From G963674835 sp963674835 (lineage in GTDB: Bacteria; Planctomycetota; Planctomycetia; Pirellulales; Thermoguttaceae): 64,000 nucleotides of DNA. The position numbers were made by a program, and so were the translations under genes. Positions 16,852-26,193 of the stretch are shown here, piece by piece. Position 1 is the stretch's first letter. Each line of letters opens with the position of its first letter. The notes beneath the pieces are model-generated. The model ran no database searches, was not told where the DNA came from, and saw nothing but the letters and a program-made list of their open reading frames with translations. Where the stretch lies: NCBI GenBank assembly GCA_963674835.2, contig CAXXKC010000003.1:186001-250000 (forward strand), in the 5' to 3' direction.

Positions 16852-17628
16852 TTGCGCGACGCGTAGCTCGGGTGTCGACAATGACGATCCGGCGCAGCGG
16901 CGGACATAGCTGGCGGGATATGGCCACCCGTGGGGGCAGCCTCCTTAGGGCAGGATATTGGTTTCAGGGAGGCCGGTCAAGCGCGGAGCGGCCAGGAACC
17001 GAGGTCGCGGGGCCGCGACCGCTGCGCCGTTGGGTGGTTTTGCTTGGGAACGGCGGAGTAGTCGGGTGGCGAGGCGGTTGGCGGTGTAGACATCTTGACG
17101 GCAATCCGTACAGTTTGAGAGAGGAACGGAGGTGCTAGCAGCCGCGAGCGGTCCACCCTTTCGAGGGTGGCAATTGCGTTGGATACGGCAACGCCGTAAG
17201 ATGTGGCGGATATCGGGAAAGGCTAGATTTTTCGGCCTGGTGGACTTCCGTTCTTCCTACGCATCAGGATTTACCGAAGCGTTCTGATAGGTACGGTTTG
17301 AAAAGACGGAACAACCGCGGCGGACTGTCCTCACGTGAAGGGTCGGAGTGAGCCGGATAGATTGCGCCAGCGCGGATCTTGCGGTCGCTACCCGTATGGA
17401 CAGCGGGTTCGTCGCACACTCGTTTTTCAGCGAGAGCGTGCCGAGCTGTTTCGACTGTGAATCGCCCGATTCGTCCCTGCATTGAGGGTCTGTGCGAATC
17501 TGGTCTGGTACATCAGGACTGTCTTGCCTAACGGTTATGAGGTCGCGGTCCCGGACTGTTTTGTTTCCGTTGCTGACGGGAACAGGTTGGACACGGCCTG
17601 GTATTCAGTAGTGGGAGCTTGTAAAGCC
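16852..17628. other. Long non-coding gap upstream of the FAAL fusion
   Basis: About 780 bp without a convincing gene. Frames that cross it start in shadows of the zinc-ribbon gene or rely on rare starts. The notable content is the hairpin pair at 17153-17194. A TTG-initiated extension of the downstream gene reaches back to 17482, but its residues look non-coding. Confidence 0.6.
17153..17194 (+). other. Two adjacent hairpins, one with a TTCG tetraloop
   Basis: CCACCCT-TTCG-AGGGTGG at 17153-17170 is a perfect 7-bp stem with a TTCG (UUCG in RNA) loop, which is unusually stable. GCGTTG and CAACGC follow at 17176-17194 with a 7-base loop. They may belong to a leader RNA or a small RNA, or be a terminator without a T tract. 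The direction is inferred from the downstream gene only. Confidence 0.4.
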
Positions 17629-20600
17629 GTGCATCTGGATCAGCTACCCGGAACGTTCTTTGGACCATCCACGCTGGTCGACCTGGTGCGTCATCGCGCC
17701 GACCACCAAGCCGAGGACCTTGCCTTCACATTCTTGGTGGACGGCGAGGAGGAAGAGGCGCACCTGACCAATGCGGAATTGGACCGAAAAGCTCGGGCGA
17801 TCGCCGCCTGGCTTCAGTCACGGGGGCTTTCGGGGGGCAAGGCATTGTTGCTGTATCCGCCGGGGCTTGACTTTATTGCCGCATTCTTCGGCTGCCTGTA
17901 CGCGGGGGTCGTGGCGGTGCCGGTCTATCCGCCGCGGCGAAACCGATCGTTGATCCGCATTCAGGCGGTCGCCAACGATGCGCAGGCGCAAGTGGCCCTG
18001 ACTACCGACGCGGTCTTGCAGCGTGTCGAGTCGCTCATCGGGACGACGCCTGACCTGCGGAAGCTGACTTGGCTGACGACCTGCCGCGTGCCGTTGGGCG
18101 TGGAAGCGCAATGGAAGGCGCCCGATATTCGATCTGACACGCTGGCATTCTTACAGTACACTTCGGGATCGACGGGGACCCCAAAGGGAGTGATGCTGAA
18201 CCATGGCAACCTGCTGCACAACTCGGCGCTGATCGCGTACGCATTCGAGCATACGCGGTCGGGTTTGGGCGTGTTTTGGTTGCCCAGCTACCACGACATG
18301 GGACTCATCGGGGGCATCCTGCAACCACTGTTTGTGGGGCGACCGAACATTCTGCTGTCGCCGATGGCGTTCTTGACGAAGCCGTTGCGCTGGCTGTCGG
18401 CCATCAGCCGGTACGGAGGCACGACGAGCGGGGGCCCCAATTTCGCGTATGATCTGTGTGTGCGCAAGATTTCGCCTGAAGACCGCGATCAACTCGACTT
18501 GAGCAGTTGGCAAGTGGCCTTTAACGGCGCGGAGCCGGTGCGGCCGGAGACGCTGGATCGGTTCGCGGAGTATTTTGGCCCATGCGGATTCCGGCGTGAG
18601 GCGTTCTACCCCTGCTTTGGGCTGGCAGAGGCGACATTGATCGTTTCGGGCGGGTTCGTCAAGAACCGCCCTGTAATGCGGAGCTTCGTCGCTACGGAGC
18701 TGGGCGCCGGAAATGCGATATCGGTGGAACCGACCGAACAGGGGAGCCGCACACTGGTCGGCTGTGGCCAGAGCCTGCCAGATCAGGAGATCGCGATCGC
18801 CAATCCGGAATCGCTGACGCGGGAACCGGAGGGGACCGTGGGGGAGATTTGGGTTCGAGGGCCGAGCGTGGCACAGGGCTACTGGCAGCAAGCTGGTGCG
18901 ACGGAAGCGACCTTTGGAGCCCGCCTGGCCGACACGGGCCAGGGCCCCTATTTGCGGACGGGCGACCTGGGATTCATGCAGGACGGGGAGTTGTTCGTCA
19001 CGGGACGGATCAAGGACCTGATCATCTTGCACGGGGTCAACGTGTATCCGCAAGACATCGAATACACGGTGCAGCAGTGCCACAATCGTGTGCGGCCGGA
19101 CAGTGGAGCGGCATTCACGGTGGAACGGGACGGCCGCGAGCAACTGGTGGTCGTTCAGGAAGTGGACCGCCGCAACCACGGCGAATTGGACGAGGTGTTC
19201 GGCGCCATCCGCCGGGCGGTGTCGGCAGAACACGAGATGACCGTGGATGCGATCGTGCTGGTAAAGGCGGGGAGCATTCCCAAGACGTCTAGCGGGAAAA
19301 TTCAGCGGCACGCGTGTCGCCAAGCGTACGTGGCGGGAACGTTGGAAGTGGTGGGCCAGACGCCCAACAAGGCGACGAAAGATGCCATGGCCACGGGAGG
19401 AAACGGTCACGGAAAGCAAGCTCACAAGCCGCCAAAGATCGACGAGGTTGTGGAGACCTGCGTGCGGCGTGGAGAACCTGTGAGAATGTCGAAGAACGGC
19501 GATTCGCGCAACGGCAAGAATCCTGGACCAAAGCCTGTATCGACGGGCACGGCCAGCGGGGTAGCGGAGATGGTCCTGGAAGAGGTGCGAATCGTGGCCA
19601 GGGAGCGGGCCAACGGCCTGACCTTGGACACGCCAATCACGGAGATCGGGCTGGATTCGCTGGAGCGAATGGAGATTCTCGCGTCGTTGGAGGAGCGTTT
19701 CGGCGGCCGGTTCCCAGAACAGGTCCTTCCGGAATTGGATACGTGCCGTCAAGTGGTCGACGCGGTGCAGAAGTATTTGGGCAAGGAGCCGGCCCATCGG
19801 CCCGTCCACGCTCACGAGAGCGAGATTTCGGTCGACTGCTACCAGTTCGATCAATTCCCGGAATACGTGCGTCTGAAGGAGAACCTGCAGATTCTGGAGG
19901 GTTCGGGGCTGGGCAACCCGTACTTCACGGTGCACGAAGGCGTCACTAACGACCGCACGATCATCGGCGGCTGCGAGGTAATCAATTTCTCGAGCTACAA
20001 CTATGTGGGGATGTCGGGCGACCCGACTGTGACCCAGGCCGTTCAGAAGGCCGCCCAGCAGTACGGTACGAGCGTATCGGCCAGCCGGCTGGTGTCGGGC
20101 CAGAAGCCAGTGCATCTCGAGTTGGAGAGGGCCATCGCGGACTTCGTGGGAGCCGAGGATTCAATCGTGCTGGTCGGGGGCCACTCGACGAACGAATCGG
20201 TGATCGGCCACCTTATGGGGGCCTCCGATATGATTCTGCACGACTCTCTGGCGCACAACAGCATCCTCCAGGGATCGATGCTTTCGGGTGCCCGTCGACG
20301 CGCGTTCCCACACAATGACTGGCAGGCCGCCAACCGATTGCTGGAGCAGTACCGGCGGGAATATCGCCGAGTGCTGTTGATCATCGAGGGGGCGTACAGC
20401 ATGGACGGCGACATCCCAGACCTTCCGCGCTTCATCGAGGTGAAACGGCGCCACAAGGCCCTGTTGATGATCGACGAAGCACACTCGATGGGGACCATCG
20501 GTGCCCACGGACGCGGGATCGGCGAGTATTACGACGTGGACCGCAACGACGTGGACGTCTGGATGGGAACGCTTAGCAAGTCGTTCGGAAGCTGCGGCGG

Positions 20601-21087
20601 CTATATTGCCGGCTGCAAAGCACTCGTGGAGTATCTGCGATATACGGCACCAGGGTTTGTGTACAGCGTCGGGCTGTCGCCGCCCAACACGGCCGCGGCG
20701 TTGGCAGCGCTCCGCCTGCTAGAGAAGGAGCCCCAACGAGTTCAGCAGCTTCAGCAGCGGGCCAAGCTGTTTCTGAGCCTTGCTCGTGAACATGGGCTGA
20801 ACACGGGTCACAGCCAAGATACGCCCGTGGTTCCGGTGATTTTGGGCAATTCGATCCACTGCGTGCAGTTGTCGAAGGCGATGTTGGCGCAAGGCGTCAA
20901 CGTGCAGCCGATTCTTTATCCTGCTGTGGAGGAGAGTGCCGCCCGTCTGCGGTTCTTCATCACGTCGATGCACACCGAGGAGCAGATCCGCCACACGGTG
21001 CGTGCGTTGGTGGAAGAGCTGGAGAAGATCGATCCCAAGTATCTGGGCGAGCCCGAGGCGGCGAGCCAAACGCTACGCTCCGGTTGA
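17629..21087 (+). CDS. Fatty acyl-AMP ligase / acyl carrier / alpha-oxoamine synthase fusion
   Basis: 1152 residues in three modules. Residues ~1-590 are a fatty acyl-AMP ligase (YTSGSTGTPKG near 177, then LPSYHDMGLIGG and GRIKDLI). Residues ~640-720 are a carrier domain with the phosphopantetheine serine at 677 (GLDSLERM). Residues ~740-1140 are a PLP alpha-oxoamine synthase (YGTSVSASRL, DEAHSMGTIG, and Lys984 in TLSKSFGSCGG). Known relatives condense an acyl thioester with an amino acid, releasing CO2, as in serine palmitoyltransferase. Here a fatty acid could be activated, loaded and condensed by one chain. The GTG at 17629, with GGGAG upstream, fits the FAAL N-terminus better than a TTG at 17482. 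Confidence 0.9.
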   Translation: MHLDQLPGTFFGPSTLVDLVRHRADHQAEDLAFTFLVDGEEEEAHLTNAELDRKARAIAAWLQSRGLSGGKALLLYPPGLDFIAAFFGCLYAGVVAVPVYPPRRNRSLIRIQAVANDAQAQVALTTDAVLQRVESLIGTTPDLRKLTWLTTCRVPLGVEAQWKAPDIRSDTLAFLQYTSGSTGTPKGVMLNHGNLLHNSALIAYAFEHTRSGLGVFWLPSYHDMGLIGGILQPLFVGRPNILLSPMAFLTKPLRWLSAISRYGGTTSGGPNFAYDLCVRKISPEDRDQLDLSSWQVAFNGAEPVRPETLDRFAEYFGPCGFRREAFYPCFGLAEATLIVSGGFVKNRPVMRSFVATELGAGNAISVEPTEQGSRTLVGCGQSLPDQEIAIANPESLTREPEGTVGEIWVRGPSVAQGYWQQAGATEATFGARLADTGQGPYLRTGDLGFMQDGELFVTGRIKDLIILHGVNVYPQDIEYTVQQCHNRVRPDSGAAFTVERDGREQLVVVQEVDRRNHGELDEVFGAIRRAVSAEHEMTVDAIVLVKAGSIPKTSSGKIQRHACRQAYVAGTLEVVGQTPNKATKDAMATGGNGHGKQAHKPPKIDEVVETCVRRGEPVRMSKNGDSRNGKNPGPKPVSTGTASGVAEMVLEEVRIVARERANGLTLDTPITEIGLDSLERMEILASLEERFGGRFPEQVLPELDTCRQVVDAVQKYLGKEPAHRPVHAHESEISVDCYQFDQFPEYVRLKENLQILEGSGLGNPYFTVHEGVTNDRTIIGGCEVINFSSYNYVGMSGDPTVTQAVQKAAQQYGTSVSASRLVSGQKPVHLELERAIADFVGAEDSIVLVGGHSTNESVIGHLMGASDMILHDSLAHNSILQGSMLSGARRRAFPHNDWQAANRLLEQYRREYRRVLLIIEGAYSMDGDIPDLPRFIEVKRRHKALLMIDEAHSMGTIGAHGRGIGEYYDVDRNDVDVWMGTLSKSFGSCGGYIAGCKALVEYLRYTAPGFVYSVGLSPPNTAAALAALRLLEKEPQRVQQLQQRAKLFLSLAREHGLNTGHSQDTPVVPVILGNSIHCVQLSKAMLAQGVNVQPILYPAVEESAARLRFFITSMHTEEQIRHTVRALVEELEKIDPKYLGEPEAASQTLRSG

Positions 21088-21538
21088 GTGGGCCAAGGGT
21101 ATCCGTGCGTGGTGATTGGCACGGATGGGACTGATGGTTGCGCAGTAGAAACGCGGGAGAGCGAGCCGTTCGCGGTGCCGCTGCAGGTGTATGCGGAGCA
21201 AGAAACCGCGGGTCTTGGTCGCCGTGGGCGGGTCGCATCTTCCGGCTGGAGCGCTTGCCCGGACTTTTTGACGCGCGCGGCGAGCGCGGCCGACGATGAA
21301 AGGAACCAAGGGGGGGAAAAGCTGTTGCGACGAATGCGTTTTCTGGTTAAAACTATCAAGAGAGGGATGAATCGATCGGGGCAGGATTCTTACGGAGGTG
21401 TGTGGCTGTAGATCGGACGGCGCCGCTTGCAGAAGAGGGCGTCACCCAAGCCAAAGAGCCGCTTTGAGATGAGCGGCACCTGATCGATTACGAGAAGTTG
21501 GCAATGTGTATTTCAGGTCTTTCGGTAAGGGGTTAAGC
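21088..21538. other. Intergenic gap, no supported gene
   Basis: 450 bp. A 107-residue frame at 21088-21411 starts directly at the upstream stop and has no family-like features, so it was not called. No clear terminator or repeat was found. Confidence 0.5.
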
Positions 21539-21721
21539 TTGCTCACCGAACAACAGATCTCCCGAAGCTGGCGGAAGTTGTTTGTCAAAGGGGAAGTGAA
21601 CGACGACGTGCTGGAGAAGGCCGAAGCGCTTCTGGTTGAGTTGCGGGCGGAAAGCCCGTTGCGGCACCGTCTGCGAACCGAGCTAGACGAGTTGCACCGG
21701 AAGCTTCAGAAGCAGCACTAA
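21539..21721 (+). CDS. Small conserved-looking helical protein, unknown function
   Basis: About 60 residues, MLTEQQISRSWRKLF, then an amphipathic helix rich in Leu, Glu and Arg (VLEKAEALLVELRAESPLRHRL). It appears wholly helical and cytoplasmic. The TTG at 21539 has AAGGGG about 8 bp upstream, so it is preferred to a GTG at 21506 that adds 11 residues. No domain is recognised; the composition is clearly protein-like. Confidence 0.55.
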   Translation: MLTEQQISRSWRKLFVKGEVNDDVLEKAEALLVELRAESPLRHRLRTELDELHRKLQKQH

Positions 21722-21785
21722 GAGCGGTACGTTCTCGATCCACCGGGCGAGGGCTCCTGCGAGCCCCGCCCAGAGTCCAGGGCGA

Positions 21786-23057
21786 TCATCGGTTGATGTC
21801 GATGCCGAAGGTGAGTCCGTGGACGAAGAGGTCTTGGCGGTTCTGGCTCAGATCGATTCCCATGAGTTGGGTGTCTCTGAAGCTGTAGTCGATGATGTCG
21901 GATGCGCGGGCGATTCCGTCGACCCACATTCCGCTCCAGCCGACTCGCAATCCGAGTTCGTTCGTGAGCTGGTACTTCAGATTGAGGCGAAGTTCCACGG
22001 CGGGCGACCACTCGTATCTCGTGGCGCAGTGCGTGCCTGACGTCGGGTACATACCCTCCGGCACACCATATGGCACGCTGACGCCTGCGTTGGTGTTGAC
22101 ATAGTTCGCATCGAGCATGTTGGAGCCGAATGAGTACGACTGTTTCAGGTTCTGCACGTTGAGCCCTGCGAGGAATCGCAAGTCGGATTCCCAGGTCCAT
22201 CGATTGGTTTGCCGGAACCACCGGAGCCCGATCTGAGGGCCGACGATGTGGTTGTCGGCGTGAGCATTCCACGTGGCGTCGGCGAGGAAAGCGTTGGGGA
22301 TATCGGGACCGTCGACGTTCGCTAGATACAAATCTCCGGAGGCATCGACATTGAAGAACTCGTCGAACTCCAAATAACGGCCACCGAGCAGGAATTCCCA
22401 GATACCTGCATGGGGGCCGGGGTGGGCGCGGTAGATGTAGTCGGCCTCGATACCCCAAGATCGAAACGTGTTGGTGACGCTGAGGGTGTCGAAGCGACTT
22501 GGGAGAGGATACAGCGCCACATCGGTGTAGGTGGTGCCATCGTAGTTGCCGAGGTAGCCCGAGAGGTCGCCGCCGGTTCTGTTGTCTTCAAAGATCACCG
22601 TAGCTCCGCCACCGATGGTGGTACCGTAGCTAGTGGTGATGCTTCCGAAGGTGAACCCCTGGCTTTGATGGTGGAGATCGAAGAAGCTGACCATGACGCC
22701 ATCGTGGCCGTGGATGTAGCCCAAGTCCCAACGCTGGCCGAAGACGAACTTGGATTCGAAGTCGCAGTTGCTGAACGAGTTGCTCTCGTAAACCACCCGC
22801 GACGGGGTAATATTCGCGACGCGGTTCGGCAAGTAGCGCGAACCGATCGGAGCGACTTCGGGCTTGCTGAGGGACCAGTAGATGCCCTCGATCTGGAGGA
22901 AGGCTCCCTCTTTGGCACGAGGCCCGCCGCCGAAGCCATCGATTTCTACGGGAGCGAAGATCTGCATATCCTGAAGATCCTGCGCGGAGGCAGGCGCTGC
23001 GGCCAGGACAAATAGGGTCCACAGTGTTAGCCACAGTTTCGTACGGTGTAGCGACAT
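21786..23057 (-). CDS. Outer-membrane beta-barrel protein, BBP7-like
   Basis: 423 residues. Signal peptide at about 1-25 (LWLTLWTLFVLAAAPASAQ). After a short linker, EGAFLQIEGIYWSLSKPEVAPIG starts alternating aromatic/hydrophobic strands typical of planctomycete beta-barrels (YIHGHDGVMVSFFDL, WGIEADYIYRAHPG, IWEFLLGGRYLEFDEFFNV, GLRVGWSGMWVDGIARASDI). It ends with TFGIDINR, a strand-like terminus. Such proteins insert in the outer membrane; function is unknown. The frame extends to 23492, but 23057 is preferred because GAGGTG precedes it and a signal peptide follows. The next upstream ATG at 23066 is almost equivalent. Confidence 0.75.
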   Translation of the reverse strand: MSLHRTKLWLTLWTLFVLAAAPASAQDLQDMQIFAPVEIDGFGGGPRAKEGAFLQIEGIYWSLSKPEVAPIGSRYLPNRVANITPSRVVYESNSFSNCDFESKFVFGQRWDLGYIHGHDGVMVSFFDLHHQSQGFTFGSITTSYGTTIGGGATVIFEDNRTGGDLSGYLGNYDGTTYTDVALYPLPSRFDTLSVTNTFRSWGIEADYIYRAHPGPHAGIWEFLLGGRYLEFDEFFNVDASGDLYLANVDGPDIPNAFLADATWNAHADNHIVGPQIGLRWFRQTNRWTWESDLRFLAGLNVQNLKQSYSFGSNMLDANYVNTNAGVSVPYGVPEGMYPTSGTHCATRYEWSPAVELRLNLKYQLTNELGLRVGWSGMWVDGIARASDIIDYSFRDTQLMGIDLSQNRQDLFVHGLTFGIDINR

Positions 23058-23271
23058 GGCTCTCATCCACCTCGGTGTGCGCTGAGGGACAGTTGCACCC
23101 AGACCCGCCATGGCGGAGGGTCTGCACCCTGGGGTTGTGACGGTAGTATCGGACGTACCAGTCGCGTCAGTTGAGTAAGAAAGGTAAAGCTTGCGGAAAA
23201 CGGGCCGCATGCATGCTAGCGGCGTGGCAAACAGGGAAACATGGGACTCATGCGCAGGCTGTTTCCGACCC

Positions 23272-26193
23272 CTACATGGCCGTTCGCCCCTGCTGGAGGA
23301 GTGCCAAGGGCTCCGATCGTCCCGCTGTGAAAGCAGGCCAAAGTGCGGCCGCCAAGCAGAGTCCCAGGGCAACTGCAAGACCGATTGCCAGCCTGGCCCA
23401 GGGGATGACCAGAGGCGTGGGCATGCCGCCGAAGAAGCTGACATATTGGGAGATGCCCATTCCGCACCATCCGGCCATGATGCCGAAGCCAAGACTGAGC
23501 AGGCAAGTGATCAGGCCGATGAGCAGGCCCTCAACGAGAATCATGCGGAAGAGGCCCGATCGGTTGACGCCCAGCGATCGCATCACTCCCAACTCCCAAC
23601 GGCGGGCGCGGACGGACGCCATCACAGTATTGATGACGCCCAACGAGGTCACCAGAAGGGTAATGAGTGGCAGTTGGCACATTGCCCAAATCATGGCGTC
23701 GGCGCGGTCGCCAATGCGGCTGCGGACTTCGTCCGGTGTGCTGATGCGGACCGATGGACCGAAGTTCTGCGCGCCAACGTTCCAGGTGCCTTGTTGGTTG
23801 ACGGGCTGCTGCACGCCCGGATTGCGCTCGGCAATCGGCCGGAGCGCGGCACCGATCGCGTCGACGCCGACGTTCTTGTCGATGTTCATCCAGAAGAAGT
23901 TGATCGCGCTGAGTCCGAAGTCGCGGCGTACCTGATCGTAGGGAGCGAAAACCATGGCTGCGGAGCGGCCGCTTCGGCGACGGAGACCGGAGAACTTGGT
24001 CATCCAATGCCATCCGGGCAGTGAGACGGCACCCGCAATGGTGTATTCGACCCGTTTGTCCGGCGATTCGGGGGGAATCATCGTGAATCGGTCGCCGAGG
24101 TTGAGGCCGGTCGCGTCGAGGAAATGGTCGGGGACGATGCAGTAGGGGCCTTTGGCCAGCTTGGCAAGCGCGTCGTGGCGGTTGCCGCGGACGAAATCGA
24201 GCTTGATGAGGGGATCGTCACCACCGAAGGCTGTGTTGGGATCCAGACCGATGACGATGACGTTGTCTTGCCGTGCGACGGAGGTGCGCTCGTGGCTACC
24301 GGTGATGTCTTCGGCCAGCTTGGGTTGTTCGACGGCCAAGGGTATGCACTGTTGGCCGTCGACGCCGGGAATGCTGCGGATCGCCTCGATTTCGGTGTCG
24401 GGAAGGCCGCCGCGTTGGAACGAGACGAGGGCGTCGGGGACCCAATCGCCGGGAACGAAGGGCTGGAGCATGGAATAGCCCCATACCTGCAAGGCGACGT
24501 AGAGGCCGAGGCCGATCGTCAGTGCAACGGTGGTACCGAGGGTGCGCCAGAGGTTGCTGCTGAGCTGGGCGGAGAGCAGACGCGGCTGGAGGCCTACCAG
24601 CAAACCGAGGCCGGGAGTGAAGACGGTCTCGGTGACGAGGATGGTCAAGGGTGCCAAGAGCAGAAAGCCGACGGCCATGCTCGAACAGCCGATGGCCTCG
24701 TAAATGGCGTAGCGGGCGGCATCGGGGACAGGGACGACGTAGACCAGCAGCGGATTGACGGCGATCAATCCTACGCCGACGACGCCGGCGATGGCCGACC
24801 AACGGACGCTGGGTCGGGTGGATCGGCGAGGCGACATGGCCTCCAGCGGATGCACCCTGGTGGCCTGCCACGCGGGGAGAATCGACGCCAGCAGGGCTCC
24901 ACCGAAGGCACTGGCACCGGTGAGGAGGACGCACCAAGTGCCGAGGGAGCCGCCGGTGGAGAACAGGGCGGGTTGGGCCCGGCTTGCCAGCGCCAGCATC
25001 GCCCAACCTGCGGCAAGGCCCCCGGCCCATCCGATCAACGCCAAGACGATCGCCTCGGCCGCGATGACGCGCATCACCTGGCCACGGGAGAGGCCAACGG
25101 CTCGCATGACGGCGAACTGACGAATGCGTTCGTTCACGCCCATGCTCAAGGTGGTGAAGATAATGAAGAGGGCCGCCAATAGGGACATGCCGGTGGCCGC
25201 CCAAGCTTGGCGTCGGGCATTGGCGGCCATCATGCTCTCTTCGAGGTTGGCTCGGATGTCGTCGATGCCGAGCATTTCGGCGGGCGGCTTGGCGGTGGCA
25301 AGCCGGGTCGACCAGGCTCGGCGCACGTCGGCGGCTGTGGAGCCTTCGCGCAGCTTGAGATTGACGAGGTTGACCTTGGCCGTCTGGCGAGTGAGCTTGT
25401 CGGCCAGGGCGAGGGGGACATAGACGGCGGCCGTTGCAGGACCACTGGGAAGGGCCGAGGGAGACCGCACAGCCATGGCAACCGAATGCTGGTCGACGAT
25501 GCCGATGACCTTCAGGCGGAATTCTTTGGTCCCGAAGACAACCAGGACGTTGCCGCCGACGGTGACGGCGAGCTGCTTGGCAACGCCACTGTCGAGCGCG
25601 CACTGGCGGCGGTCGGCATGTTGCGGGTCGATCCACTTGCCGTCGATCAGCGGATAGGGAGGCTGTGCGGCGGTCGTGCCAACGAGGGAGGGCATGAAGA
25701 AGGGAAAGCGGCCCCGAGCCCCCGGTCGCTGGGGCGGTCCGCCAGTGGACGAAGGGCGAGCGGATCGGCCGCTTTGACCGGGACCTGCGGCGTCGTGTGA
25801 GGGCGGTTGCGAGCGAGCGCCTGCGCCGCGGGCGCCGCCGCCGGACGGCGAGAAGAACGACGGACCGCCCATCTCGTCGTCGGCATCGGGATTCACGAGG
25901 CGAATCGACGATTGAGAGGCGGGTTGGACCTCGGCGATGGCGGCGTCTTTGCGCAGCGCGTCGATCAGTTCGGCGGCCACAAACGGGTCTTTCTCCGAAA
26001 CGGGCACGACAAAGGCGTCGTATCGGCCGAGGTACTCGGAGGCCATCGGGCCGAACTGAGAGCGCAGGGCGTCGTAGCTACTAACGACCCAAACCACCAC
26101 GCACGCCGAGGCGATCGTAGCCAGCGAGGCCAGGAACATGCGGGTTGGATGGCGCAGCGCGTAGGCACATGTGAGCTTCCGTGCGAGGCTCAT
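23272..26193 (-). CDS. ABC transporter permease, double FtsX (MacB-like)
   Basis: 973 residues. An N-terminal helix is followed by a periplasmic domain, then FtsX block 1 (about 320-460: LFIIFTTLSMGVNERIRQFAVMRAVGLSRGQ), a central pair of helices, a second periplasmic domain, and FtsX block 2 (about 830-965: VTSLGVINTVMASVRARRWELGVMRSLGV). This double-FtsX form belongs to the MacB/LolC group that works on periplasmic or envelope substrates. Residues ~100-170 are a Gly/Pro/Ser/Arg-rich low-complexity insert. The start overlaps the ATPase stop by 4 bp (ATGA), so the two are translationally coupled. Confidence 0.9.
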   Translation of the reverse strand: MSLARKLTCAYALRHPTRMFLASLATIASACVVVWVVSSYDALRSQFGPMASEYLGRYDAFVVPVSEKDPFVAAELIDALRKDAAIAEVQPASQSSIRLVNPDADDEMGGPSFFSPSGGGARGAGARSQPPSHDAAGPGQSGRSARPSSTGGPPQRPGARGRFPFFMPSLVGTTAAQPPYPLIDGKWIDPQHADRRQCALDSGVAKQLAVTVGGNVLVVFGTKEFRLKVIGIVDQHSVAMAVRSPSALPSGPATAAVYVPLALADKLTRQTAKVNLVNLKLREGSTAADVRRAWSTRLATAKPPAEMLGIDDIRANLEESMMAANARRQAWAATGMSLLAALFIIFTTLSMGVNERIRQFAVMRAVGLSRGQVMRVIAAEAIVLALIGWAGGLAAGWAMLALASRAQPALFSTGGSLGTWCVLLTGASAFGGALLASILPAWQATRVHPLEAMSPRRSTRPSVRWSAIAGVVGVGLIAVNPLLVYVVPVPDAARYAIYEAIGCSSMAVGFLLLAPLTILVTETVFTPGLGLLVGLQPRLLSAQLSSNLWRTLGTTVALTIGLGLYVALQVWGYSMLQPFVPGDWVPDALVSFQRGGLPDTEIEAIRSIPGVDGQQCIPLAVEQPKLAEDITGSHERTSVARQDNVIVIGLDPNTAFGGDDPLIKLDFVRGNRHDALAKLAKGPYCIVPDHFLDATGLNLGDRFTMIPPESPDKRVEYTIAGAVSLPGWHWMTKFSGLRRRSGRSAAMVFAPYDQVRRDFGLSAINFFWMNIDKNVGVDAIGAALRPIAERNPGVQQPVNQQGTWNVGAQNFGPSVRISTPDEVRSRIGDRADAMIWAMCQLPLITLLVTSLGVINTVMASVRARRWELGVMRSLGVNRSGLFRMILVEGLLIGLITCLLSLGFGIMAGWCGMGISQYVSFFGGMPTPLVIPWARLAIGLAVALGLCLAAALWPAFTAGRSEPLALLQQGRTAM

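Noticed and set aside
17482..17628. TTG-started N-terminal extension of the FAAL fusion
   Set aside because: The 49 residues match no FAAL; GTG at 17629 with GGGAG is preferred, although this is not proven.
18151..20115. 654-residue antisense frame inside the FAAL fusion
   Set aside because: Arg/His-rich shadow without family features; the plus-strand frame is diagnostic.
21088..21411. 107-residue frame after the fusion gene
   Set aside because: No ribosome site and no recognisable composition; starts at the upstream stop only by chance.
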